Made by a program: the position numbers and the translations under genes. The notes under the pieces were generated by a model that saw only the letters and a list, made by a program, of their open reading frames with translations, did no database searches and was not told the DNA's origin. From the NCBI RefSeq assembly GCF_005671395.1, contig NZ_CP040428.1, positions 4,278,001-4,342,000 on the forward strand: DNA of 64,000 nt, written 5' to 3'. Below, piece after piece: positions 8,925 to 17,735 of the stretch; position 1 is the first letter of the stretch, and every line of letters starts with the position of its first letter. This DNA is from Jejubacter calystegiae. GTDB taxonomy: Bacteria; Pseudomonadota; Gammaproteobacteria; Enterobacterales; Enterobacteriaceae.

Positions 8925-8935
8925 AACGTCCATTC

Positions 8936-8962
8936 AAGCCCGCCGCTCTGGCGGGCTTTACC
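8936..8962 (+). terminator. Intrinsic terminator after KilA-N gene
   Basis: GCCCGCC/GGCGGGC hairpin followed by a short T tract, 12 bases after the stop codon. Confidence 0.5.
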
Positions 8963-8983
8963 ACCCTCTATAGCAAGGCAATG

Positions 8984-9010
8984 CAAAAAGCCCGGACTAT
9001 GCCGGGCTGG
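8984..9010 (-). terminator. Intrinsic terminator after the 9026 gene
   Basis: GCCCGG/CCGGGC hairpin followed by TTTTT on the minus strand. Confidence 0.6.
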
Positions 9011-9025
9011 TGAGTTCGGGTTTAG

Positions 9026-9754
9026 TTAAGCTACAGCAGCGCCGCTGATGATGTGCCGAAGCGCTTCGATGCCATTGTCGTTATAGCGGAATGCCTCCAC
9101 CTGCTTGTCTGAGTGCTTCGACTTGTCCAGAAAGAACTTGCCGTACTGCTCAGTTTTCAGGTTATTAGCGTTGGCTACGCGGCCAATCTTATTCGCCGTC
9201 ACGCCAAGTTTCTCTGCTACCTCTCCGGCTGTGTAGTAATGCTGCTCAATGACAGGGAGAGGGATAGCATTGAATCCTACGATGGGATTGATGATGCTGG
9301 CAGCGGCAGTCTGTTTTGCCTCTGGTGCAAGGTTAGGCATCAGGTCGAACAGGTTGGTAACTGCTTCAACCGTCATTTTCAGCGTGCGAGCCTGGCGATA
9401 CTCAACAAGACCAGTTGCTGACTTCCCGCTCTTGATGTGCGCTTCCTGCATATTTTCAAGTTTATCCACCAGAGAGCGACGTACCGCCTTAGACTCACGA
9501 GCGGCCACGCGGAGCGCTTGCTTGATTGACATATCAATGACGACCATCGAAGTTTTGTTCGATTTTTGCACTACACTTTTTGTGTAGTGCTCGCCATCCA
9601 GCTCATCTTCAACTTTCTCGATGAATTTGTTATTGCGAACTTCCGGCTCGCCGCACTGTTTGCGTGCTTCATTGACCATTGCCAGCAGAGACTGGCTGTC
9701 AATGGTTTTCTCAGTGACAATAGAGCCTACATTTGCTACATTCTTAGAAGTCAT
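9026..9754 (-). CDS. Phage regulatory / antirepressor-like protein
   Basis: 242 residues. The N-terminal half (QSLLAMVNEARKQCGEPEVR ... SMVVIDMSIKQALRVAARES) resembles Rha/antirepressor-type phage regulators. The C-terminal third contains a helix-turn-helix, YYTAGEVAEKLGVTANKIGR, followed by a conserved basic tail. It sits between two antirepressor-type genes, with a terminator at its 3' end. DNA or repressor binding is likely, but the exact target cannot be named. Confidence 0.6.
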   Translation of the reverse strand: MTSKNVANVGSIVTEKTIDSQSLLAMVNEARKQCGEPEVRNNKFIEKVEDELDGEHYTKSVVQKSNKTSMVVIDMSIKQALRVAARESKAVRRSLVDKLENMQEAHIKSGKSATGLVEYRQARTLKMTVEAVTNLFDLMPNLAPEAKQTAAASIINPIVGFNAIPLPVIEQHYYTAGEVAEKLGVTANKIGRVANANNLKTEQYGKFFLDKSKHSDKQVEAFRYNDNGIEALRHIISGAAVA

Positions 9755-9839
9755 TCAACATTCCTTATGTGAGATAGGGTTTGTGACGTAGCCGCCAGCT
9801 GTAACTGGCGGTTTTTCTTTGCGCCATCCCAAGCGCCAA

Positions 9840-10406
9840 TCAGTGAATCCTCCCCTTCTTTTCGTGCTTGCTCAGACTTTCCTCAAGAGGCGCTGTGAAG
9901 AAAGACAGGTCAGCCAGTCTTTCGCTAATGTCTCCGCCATGCCTGTAATCAATCAGGCGCAGAGCCTCTTCCAGTCCGCCTCGCCAAATTTCCTTGATGA
10001 CCTTAATGTTCATGCTGATGGCTCGTGCGTTATATGCGGCCCTGTCAAAATCGAACGCCGGATGTGCATTACCCTGTGCAACTTCGCGGTCGAGGATATC
10101 CAGAACCCAGCGGCGGAATTCTTTGGCAATCGGAGTCCGAGAAAACATTGCGATCAGGTGAGCACCGCGAAGAGAGAACACACGAGACTCCTGCATTCCA
10201 CGAGGGGTGGTCACTTTGACCACCCCTGTCATTTTGTCTGTAAATTCATCGGCATGACGCGAATAGATACGCTGCACAGCCTTCTCATCTGCATAGCCGA
10301 GCGCTTTTCCAATTTCGATTGCGGTAAGCCATACCTGCCCGGCCATCTCCATATGAGAGAACGTAGTATTGTGGAAAGTTAACTCGTTGTTCTGTACACT
10401 ATTCAT
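9840..10406 (-). CDS. ant: BRO-N antirepressor (Ant-like) of immI module
   Basis: 188 residues from the ATG at 10406, preceded by AGGAA. Residues 5-105 are a BRO-N domain (TFSHMEMAGQVWLTAIEIGK, then ALGYADEKAVQRIYSRH, then SLRGAHLIAMFSRTPIAKEF). It follows an Arc-like gene on the same strand, divergent from an Mnt-like gene, the same layout as P22 immI where Ant inactivates the prophage repressor. It differs from P22 Ant in its C-terminal region. By analogy it is silent in the lysogen through Mnt and limited by Arc in lytic growth. Confidence 0.75.
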   Translation of the reverse strand: MNSVQNNELTFHNTTFSHMEMAGQVWLTAIEIGKALGYADEKAVQRIYSRHADEFTDKMTGVVKVTTPRGMQESRVFSLRGAHLIAMFSRTPIAKEFRRWVLDILDREVAQGNAHPAFDFDRAAYNARAISMNIKVIKEIWRGGLEEALRLIDYRHGGDISERLADLSFFTAPLEESLSKHEKKGRIH

Positions 10407-10479
10407 GTCGATATTTCCTATGCGGTTATTTTCGATAGAAGCCCGGTTAGTGTTAGCGCACTGCCGGGTTTCGCCGTTT

Positions 10480-10653
10480 TTACTGCCCATTCGCGCGATC
10501 CTCTCGCAAACTCTTCGCCAAACGCTGCACAATCGCAGAGTTAATCGAAATGCCATCCATCTCTGCCATGCGGCGTATTTCTTCCTTCATGCGTTCAGGC
10601 AGCCTCAGCATGAAGTTTTCACTTTTCTTTCCGGTGTAAAGGATGTCGCTCAT
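10480..10653 (-). CDS. arc: Arc-family ribbon-helix-helix repressor
   Basis: 57 residues. It contains an Arc/MetJ-type ribbon-helix-helix: beta strand ENFMLRLPERM, helix MKEEIRRMAEMDG, turn and helix ISINSAIVQRLAKSL, close in layout to P22 Arc. It is directly upstream of ant on the same strand, as in P22, and divergent from mnt. It is expected to repress the ant promoter and itself. The short gene ends 74 bases before the ant start. Confidence 0.8.
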   Translation of the reverse strand: MSDILYTGKKSENFMLRLPERMKEEIRRMAEMDGISINSAIVQRLAKSLREDRANGQ

Positions 10654-10676
10654 TTCACTACCTCGTCATGTTGATA

Positions 10677-10701
10677 TCACGGTGAAATGATTACACCGTG
10701 A
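10677..10701. promoter_or_regulatory. Inverted repeat operator between arc and mnt
   Basis: TCACGGTG and CACCGTGA are perfect inverted repeats separated by nine bases, in the divergent arc/mnt promoter region. A second imperfect dyad (TCATGTC/TATATGA) lies at about 10,708-10,727. The half-site CACGGTG also occurs in the P22 Mnt operator, so Mnt-like binding is likely. Confidence 0.55.
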
Positions 10702-10767
10702 ATCTATCATGTCAAGAGCTATATGACTACACTGTGCTATCACATATCGAAATCACTTGGGGTTAAG

Positions 10768-11124
10768 ATGAAAGGCGCCAGAAATATCGCTCCGTTTGGC
10801 CTAAGAATGCCGGATGAGATCCGGGAGGCTGTACAGCAAAGAGCCAAGAACAATGGCAGGTCAATGAATGCTGAAATAGTTAAAATACTCCAAGATGCTT
10901 TAGAGGGAGATGAACTACCACCCTCCTACCATTCTGACGCGCCAACCGAAGTGAATGAGTCACAGATGGAGTTCTATTCCCAGCCAAGGGAAGAGCAACT
11001 AAAGCAGTTGGAGAAGATTGACCCGTTACAAGCCGCTATTGAACGGATAAGTGACAACTACAGCAAAAAGATGATGGATGATGTGAAAAAAGCCATCCAA
11101 GAGTTCAACAAAAAGCCCACCTGA
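10768..11124 (+). CDS. mnt: Mnt-family ribbon-helix-helix repressor
   Basis: 118 residues from the ATG at 10768 (GGGG ten bases upstream). The N-terminus APFGLRMPDEIREAVQQRAK, then NNGRSMNAEIVKILQDAL, aligns closely with P22 Mnt (PHFNFRMPMEVREKLKFRAE...). The C-terminus ends in a predicted coiled coil (DNYSKKMMDDVKKAIQEF) like the tetramerising tail of Mnt. It has about 35 extra residues between these parts. In P22 Mnt keeps ant off in the prophage. The gene is divergent from arc and ends before a hairpin terminator. Confidence 0.85.
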   Translation: MKGARNIAPFGLRMPDEIREAVQQRAKNNGRSMNAEIVKILQDALEGDELPPSYHSDAPTEVNESQMEFYSQPREEQLKQLEKIDPLQAAIERISDNYSKKMMDDVKKAIQEFNKKPT

Positions 11125-11135
11125 GTGGGCTACCA
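11105..11135. terminator. Terminator between mnt and small membrane gene
   Basis: AGCCCAC/GTGGGCT stem with loop CTGA. The T run (TTTTT) is on the minus strand, so it mainly ends the minus-strand gene at 11130. Confidence 0.55.
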
Positions 11136-11267
11136 CCATCGTACCTGTCCGATGAAATACCCAAGTGCGGCGGTAATCGCCACAAGCCAGAGCAGGATGA
11201 ATTTCCAATTTGGTAATTGCTTAATCATTAGTCGCAACTCCCGTATCAGTTTGCTAAAATCTATCAC
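11130..11267 (-). CDS. Small membrane protein
   Basis: 45 residues from a GTG at 11267, which follows GAGGAA at good spacing; an upstream ATG in frame has no ribosome-binding site. The protein has an N-terminal soluble part and one transmembrane segment (FILLWLVAITAALGYFIG) with C-terminal QVRWW. Similar short membrane proteins are seen beside tail gene K in other lambdoid prophages. Function unknown. Confidence 0.5.
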   Translation of the reverse strand: MIDFSKLIRELRLMIKQLPNWKFILLWLVAITAALGYFIGQVRWW

Positions 11268-11299
11268 ATGTTCCTCGTTAGCAACGGTAACGGTGGAAA

Positions 11300-11344
11300 G
11301 CAAAAGGCCCAGCATCGCTTGCAACGATCTGGGCCTTTGGTTTT
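11300..11344. terminator. Terminator after K
   Basis: AAAGGCCCAG/CTGGGCCTTT stem of 10 base pairs with T-rich flanks on both strands. It closes tail gene K on the minus strand and any mnt read-through on the plus strand. Confidence 0.65.
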
Positions 11345-11371
11345 GTGGGTGAGAAAACGTTCCCGTCTGGG

Positions 11372-12085
11372 TCAGGCAGAGAAAAGTTCTTTATGCCGCA
11401 CCGCTTTTACGGTGCGCTCCTGCCAGTATCCGCCATACGGCGTTCTCTGGCTCAGGTGTCCGTACAGGTGGTGTAGCAGCATATTGCCTTCCAGCAGGAT
11501 GCCGGCATGATTTGCTACCGGTGCCGATACCTGCATGATCACCATGTCGCCCGGGCGCGGCGGGCCGGAGAACTCCCGGAAGCCGCATTCATACCAGTTA
11601 TCTAGGTAAAGGTTTTCGGTGCCGGACTCCCACCACGGGTAATCGACGCGGTAATCCCGCAGTTCTATCCCATGCTCCTGCCGGAAGTAGCTCATAATCA
11701 GCCCCCAGCAATCAGTATGACCCAGGACGAACGGTCGGCCGACAAGCGGGAGTTCGCCACGGGGCTGGATGGTTCGGAGGTCGCCTTCCGGCCAACTGAC
11801 AATGTGCCAGGGAAGCTCAGTATTGTCGCATTGCGCCATATCAAGTTCACTGGGCTGCGTGGTGGCATCTGGGTGGCTATGCACAATGCCGGTGATCGTT
11901 CCCCAGTCCTCTACAAAGGCATAATCCTCTGGTGAAAGGTGGAATTGTTCCGTAGGGTCAGAGGCAAGATTACGGCACGGGAAATAGCGCTCTACGCGCC
12001 CTTTTTGCGCCACCAAGCCACATGCCTCGCGCGGATGCTCGGCGGCGGCGTGGGTCATGATATCCGCTATGGTTTTATCACGCAT
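11372..12085 (-). CDS. K: Tail assembly protein K (JAMM and NlpC/P60 domains)
   Basis: 237 residues. The N-terminal half is a JAMM/Mov34 peptidase-like domain (Glu20, His69-x-His71 in VHSHPD, Asp82). The C-terminal half is NlpC/P60-like with Cys126 in GHTDCWGL and His193 in NHAGILL. Lambda gpK has the same two-domain plan and is needed for tail-tip assembly; a peptidoglycan-cutting role is suggested for the family. All visible catalytic residues are present. It starts five bases after L ends. Confidence 0.92.
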   Translation of the reverse strand: MRDKTIADIMTHAAAEHPREACGLVAQKGRVERYFPCRNLASDPTEQFHLSPEDYAFVEDWGTITGIVHSHPDATTQPSELDMAQCDNTELPWHIVSWPEGDLRTIQPRGELPLVGRPFVLGHTDCWGLIMSYFRQEHGIELRDYRVDYPWWESGTENLYLDNWYECGFREFSGPPRPGDMVIMQVSAPVANHAGILLEGNMLLHHLYGHLSQRTPYGGYWQERTVKAVRHKELFSA

Positions 12086-12089
12086 ATCA

Positions 12090-12842
12090 TCAACTCCTGA
12101 TCAGCGATGTTCCCGGGAAGCCGCCGAACGAAAGTTCGTTGCTCTCTCCATGCCGGAGTTTACAAGCGGTCAGTGTTCCCGGGCACTCGTCGAGTGAAGG
12201 ATCGTCAACCGGGTTATTGTGTTTGTCGAAATACCGGGTACCGACATAATCGCAGCCGTCGCCGCTGCGGTACTGCCCGCGAATGCACCAGGTACAGAGC
12301 GAGTGGAGCTGGCGCGTCGGTATCATGAGGCCCTGTAGGTCCATCGGGCTGGAGAGCACGAACTCCATCACTTCGTTGGTTTCGCTACTCTTCCCGTCGA
12401 TATAGAAAACCCGCTTTACCTCCTGGGTGGGGTCGGCGGAGTCATTGCCATCGGGGAAATTACGAGCGTCCAGATAATGGGAGAAAGTATCGTGAATTGT
12501 CACTTTCGCCTGCAGCAGGTCGTCGTAGGCCAGGCAAAGCGCAGTGATGGAGCCGTCCAGGTTGGCAACGGATAGCGTAGGCTGCGCGGCGCTGCCGTCG
12601 GTCGATGTCTCCATTCCCTCTATCTGACACGGCCAGGCGCCGTATTCGTTCCCCTGCCACCAGATCGGCTTAGCCGGTAATTTCGACTCATCTCCACCGG
12701 CCGCCGCGATTTCCTCCGGTGTATGGGGGATATTGCAGGCATGGAAGCGCAAAACGTCATCCAGCCCAAACGAACTACCGTCCACCTCGAACAGCCGGAT
12801 CTTGTTGCCTGGCTCGAGGCTCTGAAAATCTGCCGTAATCAT
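12090..12842 (-). CDS. L: Minor tail protein L
   Basis: 250 residues, near lambda gpL (232). The C-terminal part has the conserved cysteines CTWCIRGQY ... GDGCDY ... DECPGTLTACKLRHG, which in lambda gpL bind an iron-sulphur cluster in the tail tip. The start at 12842 has the site TGGAGG upstream. A tnpB element is inserted just beyond this ribosome-binding site, separating L from M, so L translation is intact but its transcription now has to cross the element. Confidence 0.9.
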   Translation of the reverse strand: MITADFQSLEPGNKIRLFEVDGSSFGLDDVLRFHACNIPHTPEEIAAAGGDESKLPAKPIWWQGNEYGAWPCQIEGMETSTDGSAAQPTLSVANLDGSITALCLAYDDLLQAKVTIHDTFSHYLDARNFPDGNDSADPTQEVKRVFYIDGKSSETNEVMEFVLSSPMDLQGLMIPTRQLHSLCTWCIRGQYRSGDGCDYVGTRYFDKHNNPVDDPSLDECPGTLTACKLRHGESNELSFGGFPGTSLIRS

Positions 12843-12860
12843 CAGAATGCCTCCAGGAAA

Positions 12861-14133
12861 CTCCGGACTTCAGGCCGGGGAGGAAAGGAGGCGTTTTTTT
12901 GACTAACTGTCTTTTGCATAATCACATTTTCCTCTTTAGTATGTGAAACCATGAAACGTGCATACAAATACCGGTTTTACCCGACACCAGAGCAGGCTGA
13001 GCTTTTAACTCAAACGTTCGGCTGTGTGCGCTTTGTCTACAACTCCATCCTTCGCTGGCGTACCGATGCGTACTACGAGCGAAAGGAAAAGATCGGTTAT
13101 TTACAGGCCAACGCTCGCCTTACGGCGCTTAAAAGAGAGCCTGAACACGCTTGGCTTAACGATGTTTCCTGCGTACCACTCCAGCAATCTCTGCGACACC
13201 AACAAACCGCCTTTGCTAACTTCTTCGCCGGACGCGCCGCATATCCGGCCTTCAAAAGCAAACGGCACAAGCAGGCGGCTGAGTTCACTGCGAGCGCGTT
13301 TAAATACCGTGATGGCAGGTTGTACATGGCAAAGAGTAAAACGGCGCTGGATGTACGATGGTCACGCCAGTTGCCATTAGTACCGTCTACAGTAACTATC
13401 AGCAAAGATACTGCTGGCCGATATTTTGTATCGTGCCTTTGCGAGTTTGAGCCTGAATCAATGTCGATCAGCCCTAAAATGGTCGGCATTGATGTTGGCT
13501 TAAAAGATTTGTTCGTCACCGACACCGGATTCAAAACCGGCAATCCCCGCCACACGGCTAAATATGCGAAGCGACTGGCCTTGCAGCAACGCAGGTTAAG
13601 CAGAAAGAAAAAAGGCTCAAAGAACCGCGCAAAAGCCCGCTTAAAGGTCGCCAGACTCCACGCCAAAATCGCCGATTGCCGGATGGATAACCTGCACAAG
13701 TTGTCCCGCAAACTGATTAACGAAAACCAAGTTGTTTGCGTCGAATCCCTCAGGGTGAAAAACATGATCCGCAACCCGAAGCTGTCTAAAGCAATAGCTG
13801 ACGCAGGCTGGAGCGAACTTATTCGCCAGCTACAGTACAAAGGCGAATGGGCGGGTCGTAGCGTTGTCGCTATCGACCAGTATTTCCCTTCTTCCAGACG
13901 CTGTAGCTGTTGCGGATTTACCATGCAAAAAATGCCTCTTGATGTGCGTAAATGGCAGTGCCCTGAGTGCGGCACAGCCCATGATCGGGACATTAACGCG
14001 GCACGTAATATCAAAGCTGCCGGGCTGGCAGTGTTAGCCCACGGAGAGCCTGTAAATCCTGAATCGCATCACGCGGCTTAGGTTCGGCTCGTTGAAGTGG
14101 GAATCCCCGTCCTTCAGAGCGGGGAGCAGTCAA
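12861..14133 (+). mobile_element. IS200/IS605-family element with tnpB only
   Basis: The element lies between M and L, which are adjacent in lambda-type tails. The left end has an imperfect hairpin around 12,863-12,884 (CTCCGG with loop ACTTCAG and CCGGGGAG). The right end has a hairpin CCCCG/CGGGG with CTTCAG in the loop (14,105-14,125) followed by GCAGTCAA, the usual end of this family. There is no tnpA, so it cannot move alone. Ends are estimated; no target duplication is expected for this family. The right end carries the region expected to encode the omega RNA. Confidence 0.75.
12951..14081 (+). CDS. tnpB: TnpB RNA-guided nuclease
   Basis: 376 residues, full length for the family. It has the N-terminal wedge region (MKRAYKYRFYPTPEQAELL), RuvC catalytic residues Asp181 (GIDVGL), Glu265 (VCVESL) and Asp347 (HDRDINAARNI), and a zinc ribbon (CSCCG at 318-322, CPECG at 337-341), so it appears intact. 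TnpB is an omega-RNA-guided DNA endonuclease, the ancestor of Cas12, which helps IS200/IS605 elements persist. It is transcribed opposite to the tail operon. Confidence 0.92.
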   Translation: MKRAYKYRFYPTPEQAELLTQTFGCVRFVYNSILRWRTDAYYERKEKIGYLQANARLTALKREPEHAWLNDVSCVPLQQSLRHQQTAFANFFAGRAAYPAFKSKRHKQAAEFTASAFKYRDGRLYMAKSKTALDVRWSRQLPLVPSTVTISKDTAGRYFVSCLCEFEPESMSISPKMVGIDVGLKDLFVTDTGFKTGNPRHTAKYAKRLALQQRRLSRKKKGSKNRAKARLKVARLHAKIADCRMDNLHKLSRKLINENQVVCVESLRVKNMIRNPKLSKAIADAGWSELIRQLQYKGEWAGRSVVAIDQYFPSSRRCSCCGFTMQKMPLDVRKWQCPECGTAHDRDINAARNIKAAGLAVLAHGEPVNPESHHAA

Positions 14134-14477
14134 GGTGCGTATGCCTGTTTAAATGTCGCGTTGATAGTTAATACGTTGCTCGACAGCGGCGTTGCCTTCA
14201 CTGAGTCGGTCACCACCCGGTAGAGGCCGACCTCCCCGATCGGTGATGTCCAGATGAAGGAGCGAATGAAGTGGCCGCGCATGAACGCCAACGCCTTCAA
14301 CATTTCCGCCCGGCGGCCGGTCATAGTAATCGGCCAGGACTGCGTTTCGGGGTGAATGCCGTCACCGGCAATCTGTTCGTACCCATCGCCAAATGCTGCC
14401 GTTCGGGCCGTGTATGCCAGTTCGCCCTGCATACCGCCCTGAATTTGCGTAGGCCAGGTAAATGTATCGATAGCCAT
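14130..14477 (-). CDS. M: Minor tail protein M
   Basis: 115 residues, near lambda gpM (109): MAIDTFTWPTQIQGG ... GDGYEQIAGDGI ... W.ITMTGRR. Typical of the distal tail protein family at the tail tip ring. The stop codon (14,130-14,132) lies inside the conserved terminal GTCAA of the inserted tnpB element, so the original last residues may have been altered by the insertion. It is followed downstream by the element and then L. Confidence 0.88.
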   Translation of the reverse strand: MAIDTFTWPTQIQGGMQGELAYTARTAAFGDGYEQIAGDGIHPETQSWPITMTGRRAEMLKALAFMRGHFIRSFIWTSPIGEVGLYRVVTDSVKATPLSSNVLTINATFKQAYAP

Positions 14478-14489
14478 CCTGACTCCTGA

Positions 14490-14516
14490 TAAAAAGAAAC
14501 CCGCCGCAGCGGGTTA
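14490..14516 (-). terminator. Intrinsic terminator between H and M
   Basis: ACCCGC/GCGGGT hairpin with TTTCTTTTT on the minus strand. Confidence 0.6.
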
Positions 14517-17429
14517 TCGAGCCTTGCTGTTAATCAGCTTCCATAACGGCGTTCCCTGCCGTCCTGCTTCGGTGGTAACCGTCTGAATGATGGCAGAGCG
14601 CAACTGTCTGTTTGCCGCTGTCGTATCACCCTGGGATGATGTTTGTTGCTGCTGATTGTTCTGGATCACCACATCACCAACATTAACGTTTACCCCGCCG
14701 CCGCCAGTTCCCTGCAATCCGTACATGGGCGCCCGACTTCCGACATAGCCGCCATCGGCATAACCCTGGGCACCGCGCATCATGGCATAGAGGTTTTCCA
14801 CGCCCAGCGCGGTCGTTGCCTCTTTGGTAAAAACGAACTCCCCGCCGTGGACAACCCCTTTGGGCTGATACTTTCCACCGTCGCCGGTATATCCGCCGAC
14901 ATCGAACGCCGGTACAAGCCCGCCACCGGAAAAGCCGAAAAAGGAGCCGACTGCGGTCCCGCCAAATGCCGATTTCATGCTGTTGACCAGCGCCAGTTGC
15001 GTCAGCATCTGGGCGATCCCCTTCAGGAAAGTGGTAAGGAAATCCTTGAAATCAGCCTTTCCGGTGGTAAAGAAGTCGGTCAGTGTGGATGCCATCCCGC
15101 TGAATGCCTGGGCGGAAATATCCTGGACCTGCGAATAGACGTTGGTGGCACTATCTTCGAACTCTGCCCAGCCTTTTTTGGCCCCGGCCAGCCAGTCACT
15201 ACGCAATGCATCTTCTGCCGCATAGTAATCACTGGCGGCCTTCAGTTCCTTCTGATAACCAGCATCATCAAGAGAGCCACCGGCATTCTGCCAGCCAGAA
15301 GCGAGCTGCGCCTTCGCCAGTTCCCTCTGCGCCAGGCGGTCACTCATGACCGAGCCGACACCGAGAGCCTGCTGCTTCTCGGCCATTTGAGTGACGTACT
15401 TTTGCGCCGTGTCCATGCGCTTATTCAGTTGCTCCTGCGCCGTAATCTGGTCTCCCAGAATAGCCTTTTGCCGCGCCAGTTGCAGAACCTGCTCTTTGCT
15501 CGCAAGCAGGGATTTTTCCTGTTTCGACAGCTTGCGAGTGCTCGCGGCATCTTCCAGTACCTGAAACTTGGCTTCGGTGGTCCATAGTTCCTTGCGCTGC
15601 TGGCTTATTTTGTCATTCAGTCCCTGGTGTTGCTGGAGTGTGCGGAGTTGAGCCTGAAGCGCCAGCAGTTCGGCCTGGGCGGTATCTGTAGCCCGGTCGC
15701 CGGACGAAGCGCCGATGCCTTTTTCCTTCGGTGTTTTTTTGCCATAAGCAGCCACTTCAGCCCGGTCTTTCTGGGTGGTACTCTGCTGCACCTTCTTCGC
15801 TGTACCGAGGTATTTTTCAGCGCTCTTATCGGCAGCGTCCCAGTCTTTCTTGAGTTGAGAAACGCTATTACCGTAGGCACCGGCCATCTGCTCGTTATAG
15901 CTCTGCCAGCCCTTCAGAGTGTCTGTTTTCGCCCAATCAGGGATAAGATCAATCGCGCTGGCGACGGATTGCGAAATAATCTGGTTCAGCTTCTGAAAGA
16001 CGATCGCCACGCTGTAGTAAATGGCGTTGAACTCTTTCATGGTGTTGGCAGCCAGTTCAGCCACCCACTTCCCGATGCTCTCCATCGCCTCGGAGGCCCA
16101 GCCCTTCACATCGAGCCACAGTCGCCCGAACGGCGTTAACGAGTCATAGGCCTGCTTCCCACGCTGTGCCATTGTACTGCCGAAAAGGTCCATCGCCTGG
16201 GTAACGGCGGCTGTGTGGCCCTTCTCTTTCTCCAACTGGTCAATGTGCTTAAGCTGGTCAACCGTGAGGAAATTATATTGTGCGCTTAATGCCTGCAGGG
16301 CCTTAACCGGATCTTTCTCAATATCAGAGTAAGCTTTTACGATGTCCTGGGCTGACACAACGCCGGTTTGCACGACCATTGCTGTCGAACTGGCCGCTTT
16401 TTCAAGCTGCTGCTGCGTCAGCGCTCCAGTGCTAACCAGTTGCGTCATTAGATCCTGCACGGTTCCCACCGTGGCGCCAGTAGCACCGGCGATATCATGA
16501 GCGGCAGACATGACCTGCCCCGCTGTCACCCCGGCGATATTGCCTGTGCGGATAATCGCGCGGTTTATCTCATCGAACGTGTTGAAATAGTCGATCCCGG
16601 CCTTCGCCGCTACCAGGACAGCACCAGCCAGGCCGCCGATAGCCAGACGCGCTGGCGTAATCAGCGAAGAAACCGCCTTCAGCGTGTTGCCAATGCCACC
16701 GAACGAATCACGAAGCTGGCCGCCCTGCTGAATAGCCACCATGTAAACCGGCATGCCCGAGGCCAGCGAAGTGACGATGTCGGTGATCTGCATCGGGAGG
16801 TAGCGCATCGCGTTACGGTACTGGCCAGCACTGATAGCGCCGGTTTTCCATGCGTTCTCCTGCTCCCGCAGCTTAGCAATCATCGGCGCGGCCTGCTGAG
16901 ACACCCCCAGCTGCGCCGCCTTCAGTTCCATCAATTCGCTGCGGGTTTTGCCGATGGCATTGGCCTGTTCCTGCAGTGAATCGATAAACGTCCTGCCTGC
17001 CGCCGCGGCGCGTTGGGCCGAGCGGGCCTGCTCCAGCCTTTCTCGCCCCTCCGCCGTCTCTGCCTCCATCACCTGAGCCAGTTTAGCCCGCGTGGTATCC
17101 AGAACACCGTTATAGCGCGCGAAATCCTCATCGCCTACAAGTCCCTTTCCGCGAAATTTCGCCAGGCTCTGCTGGATGGTGTCGAGTTCGTCGAGCGCCT
17201 TATTTACCGGGCTTATTTTGTTCAGGAGGTTCTGGAGTTCCTGCTTCTGCTGGCGCAGGCTTTCGGCATTCTTCTTCTGCCGGTCTACCCCGGTTTTGAA
17301 CGTATAGTTCAGATCGTCGGCCTTACCGGCCGCCCGGGTCGCTGTTTCCTGAAACCGGTCGAGTTCTTTACTACCACGCTCAAGTTCCCCGGTATTTACC
17401 CGCAGGGAAATGGTAGCGATGTCAGCCAT
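14514..17429 (-). CDS. H: Tape measure protein H
   Basis: 971 residues. The first part ([20 protein letters not shown]) is standard for the lambda H family, followed by long alpha-helical, Gln- and Ala-rich regions, a central hydrophobic segment (around residues 245-270, [17 protein letters not shown]), and a C-terminal region with [19 protein letters not shown]. It fixes tail length and passes into the cell with the DNA. Lambda gpH has 853 residues, so a slightly longer tail is predicted. Confidence 0.95.
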   Translation of the reverse strand: MADIATISLRVNTGELERGSKELDRFQETATRAAGKADDLNYTFKTGVDRQKKNAESLRQQKQELQNLLNKISPVNKALDELDTIQQSLAKFRGKGLVGDEDFARYNGVLDTTRAKLAQVMEAETAEGRERLEQARSAQRAAAAGRTFIDSLQEQANAIGKTRSELMELKAAQLGVSQQAAPMIAKLREQENAWKTGAISAGQYRNAMRYLPMQITDIVTSLASGMPVYMVAIQQGGQLRDSFGGIGNTLKAVSSLITPARLAIGGLAGAVLVAAKAGIDYFNTFDEINRAIIRTGNIAGVTAGQVMSAAHDIAGATGATVGTVQDLMTQLVSTGALTQQQLEKAASSTAMVVQTGVVSAQDIVKAYSDIEKDPVKALQALSAQYNFLTVDQLKHIDQLEKEKGHTAAVTQAMDLFGSTMAQRGKQAYDSLTPFGRLWLDVKGWASEAMESIGKWVAELAANTMKEFNAIYYSVAIVFQKLNQIISQSVASAIDLIPDWAKTDTLKGWQSYNEQMAGAYGNSVSQLKKDWDAADKSAEKYLGTAKKVQQSTTQKDRAEVAAYGKKTPKEKGIGASSGDRATDTAQAELLALQAQLRTLQQHQGLNDKISQQRKELWTTEAKFQVLEDAASTRKLSKQEKSLLASKEQVLQLARQKAILGDQITAQEQLNKRMDTAQKYVTQMAEKQQALGVGSVMSDRLAQRELAKAQLASGWQNAGGSLDDAGYQKELKAASDYYAAEDALRSDWLAGAKKGWAEFEDSATNVYSQVQDISAQAFSGMASTLTDFFTTGKADFKDFLTTFLKGIAQMLTQLALVNSMKSAFGGTAVGSFFGFSGGGLVPAFDVGGYTGDGGKYQPKGVVHGGEFVFTKEATTALGVENLYAMMRGAQGYADGGYVGSRAPMYGLQGTGGGGVNVNVGDVVIQNNQQQQTSSQGDTTAANRQLRSAIIQTVTTEAGRQGTPLWKLINSKAR

Positions 17430-17433
17430 GCCC

Positions 17434-17688
17434 TTACTCCTTATGCATTATTTTTAGCGCGGTTCGCTCCATGATCCTGATATCCGATAGCGCGGTTGCC
17501 TCGTCCTGTACGTCATGAATCCGCATCAACCAGGGCAGGACGTTGTAATCCAGCCCGGTTACCCCGGCCATTCCCGTACGCCATTGCGTGCTGGCAGACT
17601 GGAACACGAGGAATGCTGGCCAGATATCCGGCCAGACTTCGATGATCACTTCTTCGTAATCGTCGGCGGTCAGACCAAACGCCGCCAT
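17434..17688 (-). CDS. T: T part of the G-T tail assembly chaperone (DUF1799-like)
   Basis: 84 residues from the first ATG ([14 protein letters not shown]). The frame is open upstream without a stop to the A7 tract at 17,740-17,746 inside the end of G, so it is most likely made as a G-T fusion by -1 frameshifting, as in lambda, instead of from its own ATG. The sequence matches the DUF1799 type found in that position. The G-T product links the major tail protein to the tape measure during assembly. Confidence 0.8.
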   Translation of the reverse strand: MAAFGLTADDYEEVIIEVWPDIWPAFLVFQSASTQWRTGMAGVTGLDYNVLPWLMRIHDVQDEATALSDIRIMERTALKIMHKE

Positions 17689-17735
17689 TTCCTCGGCTGA
17701 CGTCTCAGGCGTATAGAACTGCGAGGCAACCGCTA

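Noticed and set aside
9788..9817. Plus-strand hairpin CCGCCAG/CTGGCGG with T run as terminator
   Set aside because: No plus-strand gene precedes it, and the minus-strand side has no T run. It may be a remnant.
13097..14014. 305-codon minus-strand frame opposite tnpB
   Set aside because: Shadow of tnpB: the catalytic motifs of TnpB are on the plus strand and this frame has no start signal or known domain.
14643..15587. 314-codon plus-strand frame opposite the tape measure gene
   Set aside because: Shadow frame in GC-rich helical coding sequence; the H protein is certain on the other strand.
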